A DNA stretch of 64,000 nt from assembly GCA_020055645.1 (NCBI GenBank), contig CM034546.1, forward strand, positions 19,468,001 to 19,532,000. The letters are read 5' to 3'. The stretch comes from Tomocerus qinae (taxonomy: Eukaryota > Arthropoda > Collembola > Entomobryomorpha > Tomoceridae). The notes under the pieces were generated by a model. It was given only the letters and a program-made list of their open reading frames with translations, was not told where the DNA came from and searched no databases. The translations under genes and the position numbers were made by a program. Positions 45,841 through 56,005 of the stretch are shown piece by piece (positions within the stretch are counted from its first letter, which is position 1; each line of letters starts with the position of its first letter).

Positions 45841-47101
45841 TGTAAGCATGAAATCCCATTTCATGCTGTTATACAACTTATTCCCTAATTTCCCTATGAG
45901 CAAACCATTCCGATATTTACATGAATGTCACTATTAACACACAAACCAAATTGTAATGCAAAGCACGGTGTCACCCTCTAAACAGCGAATCAAACTAACG
46001 TGAGATGCACCCGCGAGCCATATGTTAATCAAAGACGACTCGACGAGAAAAAGTGAAGGGAAGGCAATGAACGAAATGAAGAGAGAGGACTCGAATTTTA
46101 GCCTTCTTACGAGAAGGACTCCCAATTTAGCCTTCTAACGAGGAGGTCGCAATTTAGCCTTCTTGAGAGGAAGACGGAGTTTAGCCAAGAAACCGACAAC
46201 AACTAACTTCCGAGAGCTAGAGACTGCCATCTTGAAAAAAACTGATTCTCGCATCTTGATTTTCCCATTTTTGATTTGTCCTGTAATCATTATTGTTAAA
46301 CCGTTCCCATTTTTCATTCATCCTCATCCGTAGTGATCACATCCGTTACTTTACCCCTTTTACTTGTGCGCAGAACAATTCTTGTATTTGCGAGATCAAC
46401 TCGACTCCGGTCGTATATGTACACATTCACATCCCCATCTCTGGTTTTGTGTTCCCTATACAATAGCTAGACATTACTTTCCTCTTGTAAGATCCAATTG
46501 TAAGTAATCTAATAGTTCTCCAATGTCAACGTTTGTTATTACCCAAAAGTGATTCAATTGTATTGGAAACTTTCTGTATTATCCTCATAGTGTTTTTATG
46601 CCGCTGAAGTTGTATCCCAGGCTTTTCACTATGCTATTGAGTTTGACTAACAATTAACAGTCATAATCAGTTCATTCAATCCAATCTTACTCAATTAAAA
46701 ATAAATCTTATCCTTTTCTTTTGCAATCCAAAACGCAAACTGTGTAGTGACAATTATTATTCCTGCTGACTACACGAACATATATTAAACTTCACCCAAG
46801 TGCATAAAACTATTTGCAAGTTAAATGTATTGTGTCGACATCAACAACCACCATCCATATTAAGCACAGTTTATGTTCCTGCTCAGTAGACATCCGGACA
46901 GACAATAATCTTCGTATGACATCACATCATAGAGACACCCGAGTAATAGCACATTTAAGGAGCAGTCGAAAGAGTTAATAAACATATTCTGTGTGACATA
47001 TACACACACATTCCGTAAAGACAATCCATAACATATTTCTGTGTGACATACACACACACATTCCGTAAAGACTCTCAACAATAACATATTTCTGTGTGAC
47101 A
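45841..47101 (+). repeat. 3' LTR
   Basis: 1,261 bp, identical to the 5' LTR apart from one extra C in the ACAACCACCATCC segment near 46,848. This near-identity dates the insertion as very recent or reflects recent gene conversion. Confidence 0.92.
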
Positions 47102-47519
47102 ATATGTACAAATTGTTAAACCAAAAAATGGATAAAGGAAAGGAACAATTGAATTGGAAAAGGAAGTGTTCAATTCCATCGATACATAAGCAGAACTTAA
47201 TTTCCCTATTTACTTACTTTGAAGCTTAAATACTCCGATGAACGAACTAAACTTAGGTATTTATTTCTCGAAACTATTACCAGTCTATATAGTTTCCTCA
47301 TATTAAGTATATAAACTAGGAAACTTAAATATAACTACATAAACCCGGTAGTATACTACGGCGTTTGCTTTACACTACTATAGTAGTGTACTATAGTAGT
47401 ACTATATCGATTTGTCGATTGTGTCTCAAAATAAAAATTGCAACCCTGAAATTTCATTTCTTCAGTTATCAAATGACAGCGAAACTTAAGACAGACATTG
47501 CGGGACACTCGAATGCAAA
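47102..47519 (+). promoter_or_regulatory. Proximal upstream region of IR2
   Basis: Homologous to the 430 bp before IR1. It contains a small inversion relative to IR1 (about 47,360-47,380) and a hairpin-forming ACTACTATAGTAGT segment. No promoter element can be named with confidence. Confidence 0.45.
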
Positions 47520-49220
47520 ATGAATTTCAAAAAGCTTTCCCAAATTTTGATTTGTATGTTGGCTGTTAAGACAAGTGATTGCTTGCCATTATCATACAGA
47601 AATTGTGATTTCAACATGATCATATTTCCTGATTCAATCTGGGAAGCAGAGTTAATACTGCAGAATCAATATAACCAAGCCTGGACTGTTGTGTCATCCA
47701 AGTACAACAAAAGTCAATTTGGACGGGATGAACATATTCCACGGGATTTGTCAAAGAATTTCTGCACTGTGAATATCCTAATGGAGCCTGATGATTCGGT
47801 TTTAGCACTGCGTCAATTTTTTGGGAAGGAAGTGAATCGTCACTCATCTTCTATATTCATTACCGTCTACGACATAAAGTATTTCAGGAGCCAAAATCAA
47901 GATTGGGCAATAGATCTGAGATGGGAATTAACATCGCCTCTATTTGTATTGATTATCCAAAATACAACTCACCACTCTTTACTTACAGGATACCTCCACA
48001 AGAACAAACGATTCATTGCCAACATAGAAATCTTAGGAGAGGATTGGGATAGGATTTGGTACTCCTTAAATGGACATCTGCATGGTATCCCTATCGGAGC
48101 AAGATATTTCCACTTTCCAAAGAGTTACAGCAATGGGCGATGGAAACACTGTAACGACCCAATTTACTCGTTATTAAAAAATGGAATAATCCCCTGTCCA
48201 TCTCCATACAGAGTTGTTGAGCTCATGGCCACTGCATTAAATTTCACAGCATTTTACGCAAGAACTTCAAGGTTCTTCCCAGGTAACAAATTTTGTGGAC
48301 GAATGGATATGCATGGACGGTATACCGATATCTACCACTACATATGGTATCAAAAGGTATTTATTGAGGACTTTGTAGAGCTTACTCCTTACTACCGCGA
48401 GGCATTGCCTAATTACCTGGATGTACCATTGTCGGTCTTAATTCAGAATACATTTGATGGTCCATGCTGGTTCCTCATCCTCTCTCTATTCCCAATTTCA
48501 TTATGGCTTTTAGCTTCAACAGACTTATCCTTTACCAAAAAACTGGATTGGATGTTTATGTCTTTGGTCGCTGTTCTTTTAGACCAGGGAGTTATCTCCA
48601 ATAGTAAAAAGAGTCTCTACTTAGTAGTAGTAACGGCTAGATTTGCAATTACAATTCTGTATGGTACGTGGATAACAAGCGAAATAGTCGCTCCTCCCGA
48701 CAAACGAATATTTCAAGGATTTAAAGAGCTCGTCGAAAATAATTACAAACTGTTGCTGCAGAAAGACCTGAGAGTCGATTTTAATGAATATAGTCAAATA
48801 TCCCTCTTTGTAAAATACAAAATGCAAGACAAGATAAATTCAAGTATTTACATTTATGATTGGGAAAAAGAAAAGCCAAAGAACCTCTATCATAGGATCC
48901 AGACTCTCGTTCTGTTGACTAACTATTCTATGCCGCTATTCACTCTGTGCAATAAGAAAGATGGACAGTATACCATTCCGATTATACCAAAATGGACGTC
49001 ATCTAAAGGGCAGTGCATGGTAACTAAGGAAGCCGCTTACACAGCATCATTTCAATATATCTTCAAAGGTTGTTACCGCCACAGTTTTGCATCCTTCTTT
49101 CAGTCGACTATGGTTGAAAAAGGATTTCTAGAAATTTTGAATGCAGAGGTAGAAGTGATACCGTTACTGCGTCTGAAGAAATTATATTCAGATATGAAGT
49201 ATGAAGCCAGCCAAGACGTA
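47520..49220 (+). pseudogene. IR2: ionotropic-receptor-like gene, 5' part, cut by a transposon
   Basis: An intronless ORF whose 567 genuine codons are collinear with IR1 and intact across the region where IR1 is frameshifted. It shows the signal peptide, CDFNMIIFPDSIWE, VELMATALNFTAFY, first helix (CWFLILSLFPISLWLLA), pore-like segment, YGTWITSEIVAPP and the second ligand-binding half. At 49,221, inside codons equivalent to SQDAAINLN of IR1, a CACTA-type transposon begins. The frame runs on for 46 foreign codons to a stop at 49,361, so the last transmembrane helix is lost. The missing part is at 55,756-55,991. As it stands, the product would lack the third membrane helix and is very unlikely to form a channel. 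Confidence 0.88.
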
Positions 49221-49444
49221 CACTGCAAGTCAAAAAAACATTTCAAACGCATATTCTTGGGTTCTCGGGAGAAGCATTTCGCAAATGACTTCCAAATATT
49301 GGATAAATGGTCATTATATGTATCACATGTGGTACTTATATGTTACACACATGTATCTTAAATGTTCGCCAAGAGGTGTGTAGATGGATTTTATATGGAC
49401 TTTAAATGTTAATTATTTGCCACGCATGTGTATCTTAAAAGAAG

Positions 49445-49760
49445 AGAATATGTTTTGTGTATGTGTGGGAAATGCTTACATCGTGTTTTGCATATGTGTC
49501 GGAAAAGCTTGCAGCGTGTGTTGAATATGTGTTCACAATGCTTACCATGTGATTTGAATATATGTGGGAAATGCTTACCATGTGATTTGAATATATGTGG
49601 GAAATGCTTACCATGTGATTTGAATGCATGGGGGAAATGCTTACCATGTGATTTGAATGTATGTGGGAAATGCTTACCATGTGATTTGAATATATGTGGG
49701 AAATGCTTACCATATGTTTTGTATGCGAATAGGAAATGCTCACCATGCAGTTTATAAATA
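49445..49760. repeat. 33-bp subterminal tandem repeat of the CACTA-type element
   Basis: About nine units of 33 bp containing GGGAAATGCTTACCATGTGA, the inner ones nearly identical. The unit carries AAATGCTT, which also occurs close to the right end. Subterminal repeats are the transposase-binding region in CACTA elements. The open frames over it are by-products of the 11-codon period. Confidence 0.8.
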
Positions 49761-49805
49761 TATGGTGAATGTTTATCATGTGTTTTCATATGGGAGATAA
49801 ATGCT

Positions 49806-50216
49806 GTACATATACATCAATCCATATATATCCAAGTGGTCTACGCATTCCTCAACGGAGCAGGTACTCTAGAATGCGGAGGCCCCCATTGGAAAGAGGA
49901 CAATATTTCCAATTAAATTGAGTATAACTATTTTATCGGTTCCGGTTTAGGCCTATTTCGAAGGGTAACAAAATTTTCCAAAATTTACTTCAAAATATCC
50001 CATGTTTAGGATCTGATTGCGATTGCGTGATTTACTCCTTTTTTGAAACGCTTGTGGATCAAGCAACCGGACCGTTAAAATAGTCATTACATTGAATTCA
50101 ATTGGAAATATTGTCCTCTTTCCAATGATGGCTTCCACATTCCCGTACCTGCCTCCGTTCAGCAGCTATAGAGAGAGTAGACCACTTGAACAAATATCTG
50201 GATGAACCCTGTATGT
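49806..50216. mobile_element. Nested MITE with long inverted repeats
   Basis: The arms share ATTGGAAAGAGGACAATATT, CAAGTGGTCTAC and CGGTTCCGGTT-like blocks in inverted orientation over about 130 bp each. It is inserted in the left part of the CACTA-type element. Confidence 0.7.
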
Positions 50217-50522
50217 CGGTAAAAATATTAATTTGCACAATAATAACGGATAATAATACCTCAAAATATTAGCTTACCGCTAGTATTTTTTATTATTAAT
50301 TGATAGAAGTTAAAAACTTAAATGAAACACAATCATATCGCAAATAACCCTTAATTGCAATATTAGAAATAAAGTTTCTAAATCCCAATTATTGTTAAAT
50401 AATTAATTAATTAAGACGAGTACTGTCCCTTTTAAAGATACAATTCACTAGTTGGATAGCAACTAAACTAAACTACCTAAGCTAAAATAACACACATCAA
50501 TTATAATCATTTCAAATTATAT

Positions 50523-52521
50523 TCACTGCAAGGTATTAGAATCACAATCTAAAAGAGACTGACTTTCCGGCTGGCTATTTTCAGTATTATTCTTAAAGAT
50601 GTCGGCAAGTTTAATTAAATCGCCGTAATAATTTTTCATTTTATGAGGAATTGCTGGCATATGATTTCCTAGGGCAAAAGCCTCTAAAATTATATTAACG
50701 GAAGATTTTTTCCCTTTCCTAAACTTAAGGAACATACTGCACATGGAAAACAACCAAAGTAGTGATTCTTCAAAGGTGCGAAGGCGTATTGCTGGTGCTC
50801 CAAAGCCACATCCATAAATGTCCACGGGTATATCGGCGTTTTCAGGCCAGAGAATCGCAATGTAAGGTTGTGTTGTTGCGGAAGAAGAAGTTTTTCTTTA
50901 TGAACTTCTGAACTCTGAAAAAATTGAAAAAGGTTATTAAGCATTGTAACAATATTTTTGAAAACGCCACTTCTGTTACATATTATACTCAATTTGATAA
51001 CTCTTACCTCATAAACTTGGACCAACAATTTGCTCGATGCAGAGCTCTTGTACATGTTAATCATCCTTAGTTCCATTGCCTGCCATGCCCTGATTTCATT
51101 CTAATTCACAATTTTTTCATTTGATACATTTAAGACCATAAAATTTTGTGTATTAATAACTATTTTACCTCAAGTTGTTCCTTGGACTTCAAACACAAGG
51201 TCAAAATTTTAATATTGTCATATATGCCAGTCTTGTGCGTTGATCCAAAAAATAGTTCCATTTCATACTGCATCTAAATTTTTCAATGAAGGTTACTATA
51301 ACAAATGTTTGAAAAATAAGTGTAAAATGCAATGATAGGTTAAGTCGATTATCGTTACATATTCTATATAAGAGAGGCAAGGATATTCTTCCAATATTGC
51401 GGCTGATGGCTTCATTTGTATTTGATATCTTCTGTGAGGATACGACTTCAACAGCAGATCTTTAATGGTTTGTTGACGGTGTGGAGAGCAAAGCAATTCT
51501 TGCTTAAGCTCATGGACTACTGCATTATATTCCTCTTCGGATAGTGAAAGCTCTTCCGGTTCACTGAAGTTTAAAAAATAACTTATATAACTGTAGTATT
51601 ATATTGCCATTTAAAGAAATAGAATATATTATGGTCAAACTTGTAAAACTCTAAAGGGTCAATCTGGGTGTAGGACCACGCATTTGAATCGGATGATGGA
51701 GACGGAGTTGATTCATTTTCAGACATAACTTCAGAATCATCAAGTTTCAATATTTTAGGAGGTCGTTCAGCAATTCTAAGTCGTCTAATTTTTCCACTTA
51801 GGCAATGTGAAAATCTAGACTATTTAAAAGGAAATTAATTAAGACTTTAAGAAATACATTATTCATGGTATAATGGTTTATTATATTGCCTTACCCATGG
51901 CTTTTTCCCCTCCATGGCAATCGAAGGATAGCGATTCCAAATCATCTTTCCAATTTCGTTGTACTCAGCGTGATTTCCAGGATTGAATGTAAGAAAGTGA
52001 CAAGCGCATTCTTCAACGAGTATATGCCATACTTTACTGCTATCACTCTTTAATGCCTCCTGAAGAGCTGGACTCAATGCAGGAAAAGAAAACCGTTCCT
52101 AATTAAAATATAAACATTGGTTAAAAAATAATACAACCTTCATGAATGATATAACTTTTTTACGATGCTGCAGATTCAATGTTTTCCCTGTTACCTTTTC
52201 TGTAGTTTTTCTGGATCCAGTTGGTTTTTCAGTAATAATCCGAGAACGTTTTCTTGGGGTAACTGTCGCTGCTTCAGGGTTTTCTTCATTATACACACTG
52301 TGGACTGTAACTTCCCGTTGCTCAGAATTAGTGGAGGGAACAGGTGGCTCAACAGTGACTATCTCAATATTTGCCTCTTCAAGCCGGAAATGCTTAGTAG
52401 GTGGGCAGCCGCAGTAACTGCATTCATCTGACCCTTCTTCTATTTTTCTAATATACTCATCACACTCTTCTAACCCACAATCTCTACAATAGCCTCTAGA
52501 TTTACCTTTTCTATCTAACAT
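50523..52521 (-). pseudogene. Accessory multi-exon gene of the CACTA-type element, one frameshift
   Basis: The first exon, from ATG 52,521, encodes cysteine motifs (CRDCGLEECDEY, CSYCGCPP) and a basic patch (TPRKRSR). Further exons follow at about 52,090-51,890 (KVWHILVEECACHFLTF), 51,823-51,650 (SENESTPSPSSDSNAW), about 51,560-51,360 (KPSAAILEEYPCLSYIEY), 51,274-51,180 (MELFFGSTHKTGIYDNI), about 51,105-51,008 and 50,920-50,523 (FGAPAIRLRTFEES). The splice sites look good. In the last exon the spliced frame (HKEKLLLPQQ) and the conserved C-terminal frame (YIAILWPENADIPVDIYGCG) differ, so a 1-nt change near 50,870-50,900 has broken it. Such second proteins accompany EnSpm-like transposases. 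It starts 21 bp after the transposase stop, so both may share a transcript. Confidence 0.65.
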
Positions 52522-52541
52522 ATTTTTAGTTCCTTTCCTAA

Positions 52542-54932
52542 TTAAATGTCATTAATAAAAGCTCCGTATTTTCTTATAATTACTTCTTTGTCGAAGAATT
52601 TCCTAATAGGGCATATAAATGGAGAAAACAATTCAGAATGTGCAATTACTTTTGGAGAACTTGGATTAAATGTATACGCACCAACTGTTGGAATGAAATC
52701 GCAATTTTCAAGAACAATGACACAGAAGTATACAATATTATTCCATAGTAATATTGCAGATATTTTTCCAAAAGTTGGTATTTCGTTAGTGCTGTTGGAG
52801 ATTTCAATTACATCGTTGAAGGTGTATGTGATACTATGTATAGTAATACTTTTTACTTTACTACAATTATTCAAGTCGAAATTCTCCAATGCAGTTTGAA
52901 AACAAACTGTGTTAACATCAAAATTCCATATTTCTTTTCCACTAAATTGAGGACTGTCAATTGTATGGCTTAATACTTGAGACTTTTCTTTGTCCAAGAC
53001 AGATGCCGCTATCCATTTTTGATGAAAGGAAGCTAACGAATAAGCAATGTTTTTAAAATTTCGAAATTTTCGTTTTTTAAATATTTGATAGTGCGCTTCC
53101 CAACGCATACAACTTTGATATCTCAGAGGACCAAATTGTTTGATTTGGTCACAAAAATGTGATAAAAAATGAAATTTGGGAGTAAAACTAGCATTCGGAT
53201 ATAAAACCTTAAATGCAGCATGATGTGTAAAAATGCTCTGTCTCAGAGAACCAATAGAATCTGTGTTTGCTCTACTAGCAAACAAACAAAATTGAGTTAT
53301 CTGAAGTATTCTAATAAAGTTTAAAAGATAAGGGCACTCACTATGCACATATTTTTGGATCATAAATGGTAGTTCTTGACAGAGTATATACAGTGACGAA
53401 GCCTTAATGTTTATGTGACCTGAGTCTTTAATAAAAGATTCTTCTATTTCGCAAGGAATATCTCCGCAATCATCAGCACTATACTGCCAAGTCAAAATAA
53501 TCTGGTTAAGATTTTTTAGCGGTATTAATTTTTGCACTAGTACTATTTGATTTAGAAAGTTTTGCAATTCTAATGTAAGGACACCGCCTTCCAACAAAAT
53601 ATGCATAGGATCATGTACTGCCATTATTATGTCTGAAAATGGCAAACACAAAAGGGGAGAGGAGTGTACTACTCCGGTATTTTTTTGAAAATCAGCCAAC
53701 CGTGTTCCGCTCATACTATTAATTTTTTGAATAGTTTCGTTATGATTTTCAGTGGTTCTCATAAAATATTTTCTAGAGTCAAAGGTTTCTGCTAACTGGG
53801 ACCTATCAATATGGCAGCTCCTACAAAATTTTCTTGTTCTAGAAACAGATTCTTTAAAACCCCAAACATAGTTCGAAGCTAAAGTGTCGGCGGGAGTCAT
53901 AACCAATGTAACCGTGTACATATTGCCTGAGTCATTTAATTTTACTGGCGCATTAAACTCTTTCATTGTACTAACAAAGTCGTGAAAAAGTGAATTTAAC
54001 CCGTATTTCCGTACCCATATCGATCTACACATAAATAATAACTGCTTACTTTGTAATTTTGATCTGTACCACCCTGGAAGATTTAATACCTCATATGAAC
54101 AAACAAAAAGTTTATGCTTTTTCTTATGCATTCCAATCGGATTAACGATTTCCATTTCGTCGAAACTAATGGCTAACCAAATCGGTACGGCAGTACTTAG
54201 TTTTTCTAATTCAAATTTTAACTTCTTAATTCTTAAACCATCAGTGACGTCACAATACTCATCAGTATTAATAGTATTGATTTTTTGACAGAAGCTAATG
54301 GTATCCTTTTGATTTAGTAAAGACTCAATGGTGGCTCTAAATGGAATATAGTAGCCCACCCTTTCTAATCTGCGCAACTTCCCCTTCACAAATACTGACT
54401 CGATACCAAGTAAAACTTTTTTAGGAGAAATATAATTTAAATTTTCTAGAAAAGCTGTATTTCTTTTTCGACTGGAATTTAAAGAATAAATTTTCAGTTC
54501 ATTAAGAATGCTGTTTATACATTCGGGAGTAGCTGATGTAGCCGACGTCAGTACTGATGGTAAAGTATTCAAAAGAAAATCAATTCCTGACACTCCGACA
54601 TGATACTGAGATTCTAATTTTAAACATAATTCAAGGAGTGCTTTAGAAGGACTCAAAAATGTACTATTATTTGTACTCTGCTCTTCGGTAATTGAATTTA
54701 CCTCAAAATTAGGACTTTCTTTAGTTTTGTAGCTTATATTTTCTCCTACAGCACTAAACAATATACCATGTCTTTTGTAAAAATGTTTCACTGTTCTTGA
54801 CACTGACGATAGAAAACCGCAAAAATTGCACTCGACTTGAATTGATTCCTCCATAATATGACATTTTCGAAAGTGTATAAATAATTTTTGGTTTGAACGG
54901 TCTTTAAAGCTACAAATAAGACAATTGGGCAT
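52542..54932 (-). CDS. CACTA/EnSpm-like transposase, 796 aa, intact
   Basis: An uninterrupted ORF. The N-terminus has two C2H2-like fingers (CLICSFKDRSNQKLFIHFRK.H and CNFCGF...HFYKRH). The core shows the family landmarks: SFDEMEIVNPIGMHKKKHKL, LNLPGWYRSKLQ, PADTLASNYVWGFKES with CRSC, the DPMHILLEGGVLTLELQNFL block, TPKFHFLSHFCDQI and RWEAHYQIFKKRKFRNFKNI. These place it with the animal EnSpm-type transposases that carry a D-D-E triad; candidate residues are Asp in SFDE, Asp in HDPMH and Glu in RWEAH. It should bind the subterminal repeats and cut the ends of its own element. The absence of stops over 2.4 kb suggests a young and possibly still active copy. Confidence 0.85.
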   Translation of the reverse strand: MPNCLICSFKDRSNQKLFIHFRKCHIMEESIQVECNFCGFLSSVSRTVKHFYKRHGILFSAVGENISYKTKESPNFEVNSITEEQSTNNSTFLSPSKALLELCLKLESQYHVGVSGIDFLLNTLPSVLTSATSATPECINSILNELKIYSLNSSRKRNTAFLENLNYISPKKVLLGIESVFVKGKLRRLERVGYYIPFRATIESLLNQKDTISFCQKINTINTDEYCDVTDGLRIKKLKFELEKLSTAVPIWLAISFDEMEIVNPIGMHKKKHKLFVCSYEVLNLPGWYRSKLQSKQLLFMCRSIWVRKYGLNSLFHDFVSTMKEFNAPVKLNDSGNMYTVTLVMTPADTLASNYVWGFKESVSRTRKFCRSCHIDRSQLAETFDSRKYFMRTTENHNETIQKINSMSGTRLADFQKNTGVVHSSPLLCLPFSDIIMAVHDPMHILLEGGVLTLELQNFLNQIVLVQKLIPLKNLNQIILTWQYSADDCGDIPCEIEESFIKDSGHINIKASSLYILCQELPFMIQKYVHSECPYLLNFIRILQITQFCLFASRANTDSIGSLRQSIFTHHAAFKVLYPNASFTPKFHFLSHFCDQIKQFGPLRYQSCMRWEAHYQIFKKRKFRNFKNIAYSLASFHQKWIAASVLDKEKSQVLSHTIDSPQFSGKEIWNFDVNTVCFQTALENFDLNNCSKVKSITIHSITYTFNDVIEISNSTNEIPTFGKISAILLWNNIVYFCVIVLENCDFIPTVGAYTFNPSSPKVIAHSELFSPFICPIRKFFDKEVIIRKYGAFINDI

Positions 54933-55281
54933 ACTATCTAAAAATTAAAAAATCTATATTTGTCATAAAAATCAATTTTCCTAACGGTGTCAGTTCTACA
55001 GTGTCAGTATGTTGAAACAATCTGCACAGAGTAAAGATAAATTATAGATGTCAATTGTAACCGTCAAAAAATATTTAAATTTAAAAATGCTCTATCTTGT
55101 ATTAGTTTCTTACCTGACTCGGTCGAATATGCTTCGTCGGTTTTTGATATATTCTGACAGGTTCCTTTTTTAATTTGACCAATTTTGGAATCGAGTTGTC
55201 AGTTATAAAATTGAAGCGACTTTTGAAGGAATGCAATGCTCAGCCCAGCAACGAGGTAGAAATTCAAATATCATAGCGATG

Positions 55282-55529
55282 CAGTACCGTATTTAGAAGT
55301 CGATTTCGGAGGGGGCAATGATATCATAGGACAATATATATTAGGCTTAATCGCGCGGAGCGCGAAAAATTTTAGCTTATTTTGTCTAAAATGAGTCAAA
55401 AATAGCTTAAAAATCACATAAAATCGCGCGAAGCGCGAAATTTTTTGGTATTTTGAGAAAAAATTTCCCTTTTTCTTGGATTTCGGGGGGGGCATTTGCC
55501 CCCAATGCCCCCCCCTCAATACAGCCTTG
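55282..55529. mobile_element. Nested hAT-like MITE, 248 bp
   Basis: An exact 8-bp duplication TAGCGATG flanks it (55,274-55,281 and 55,530-55,537). Its ends are CAGTACCGTATT and AATACAGCCTTG. Inside are two TCGCGCGAAGCGCGA-type palindromes and a GGGGGGCATTTGCCCCC block. It is inserted in the right end of the CACTA-type element. Confidence 0.8.
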
Positions 55530-55755
55530 TAGCGATGTGCAATAGTCTTAGGACATCACAGTGTTTAGTGCAGCAAACCACCGCAGCAAAAACGTTTTCG
55601 ATTTGCGCGTAAAATGTCTTCACCAAACATTTCATTAGTACACCATTCTAAACGCACCTCAAAACTATTTGAATCTCATGGTGGCATTTCACACACACAT
55701 GGATTGGTCCCAAATGCTACTGAAATGCTTTTGATTTACACAATGGTTTGCAGTG

Positions 55756-55991
55756 TAGGAATCAACTTGAACATGAAAGTCCACACCATTTTTATTTTGT
55801 GTGGATATTTACTTCTTGGATCTTTTCTCTCTTTTATTTTAGAACTCTTTTGGATCCAAATCATCTTATTGCTGTCTATTCCTGGTTCCCTATACTTATT
55901 AAAAAGCTTGTTGAAAAGTATGGGATCGAATGTGAGCACAAGGTGCAGGATTTGCTGGAATACATTATTATGGTTATTGAGAAGACCATAA
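55756..55991 (+). pseudogene. IR2: 3' part stranded beyond the transposon
   Basis: After the TA duplication the frame resumes as GINLNMKVHTIFILCGYLLL, the last transmembrane helix of the IR family, then a short basic tail ending at 55,991. It continues IR2 from 49,220 in the same frame and matches IR1 at 29,157 onward. The ORF appears to start at 55,614, but those first codons are transposon sequence. Confidence 0.88.
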
Positions 55992-56005
55992 TTAAGCCAA
56001 TGTGA

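Larger units (their letters stand above)
40443..47101 (+). mobile_element. Young LTR retrotransposon, no pol, 6.66 kb
   Basis: The two LTRs begin TGTAAGCATG and end TGTGTGACA. They differ by a single-base indel over 1.26 kb in my reading. A 4-bp duplication ATAT flanks the element (40,439-40,442 and 47,102-47,105). The homologous locus upstream of IR1 (27,030-27,045) shows the empty target GAAATATGTAC. A purine-rich tract (GGGAGAGGACAG) precedes the right LTR. The only substantial ORF is 43,048-44,922; no reverse transcriptase, RNase H or integrase was seen, so movement would depend on enzymes from elsewhere. No convincing primer-binding site was identified. Confidence 0.9.
49221..55755 (-). 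mobile_element. CACTA-type (CMC superfamily) DNA transposon, 6,535 bp
   Basis: Its ends are CACTGCAA and TTGCAGTG, a perfect 8-bp terminal inverted repeat of the CACT(A/G) type, flanked by a TA duplication (49,219-49,220 and 55,756-55,757). Removing the element plus one TA restores the IR2 frame exactly. Subterminal repeats containing AAATGCTT or AAGCATTT are frequent at both ends, including a 33-bp array on the left. Inside are a transposase and a multi-exon accessory gene, both on the minus strand, plus two nested MITEs. The 2-bp duplication fits Mirage-like or animal EnSpm-like members of the CMC group better than the classical 3-bp plant type. Confidence 0.9.

Noticed and set aside
49409-49789. 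Cysteine- and histidine-rich repeat ORFs on both strands
   Set aside because: A 33-bp subterminal repeat of the CACTA-type element explains them.
55614-55757. Apparent start of a separate small membrane-protein gene
   Set aside because: The first 48 codons are transposon end; only the part after 55,756 is coding, and it is the 3' end of IR2.
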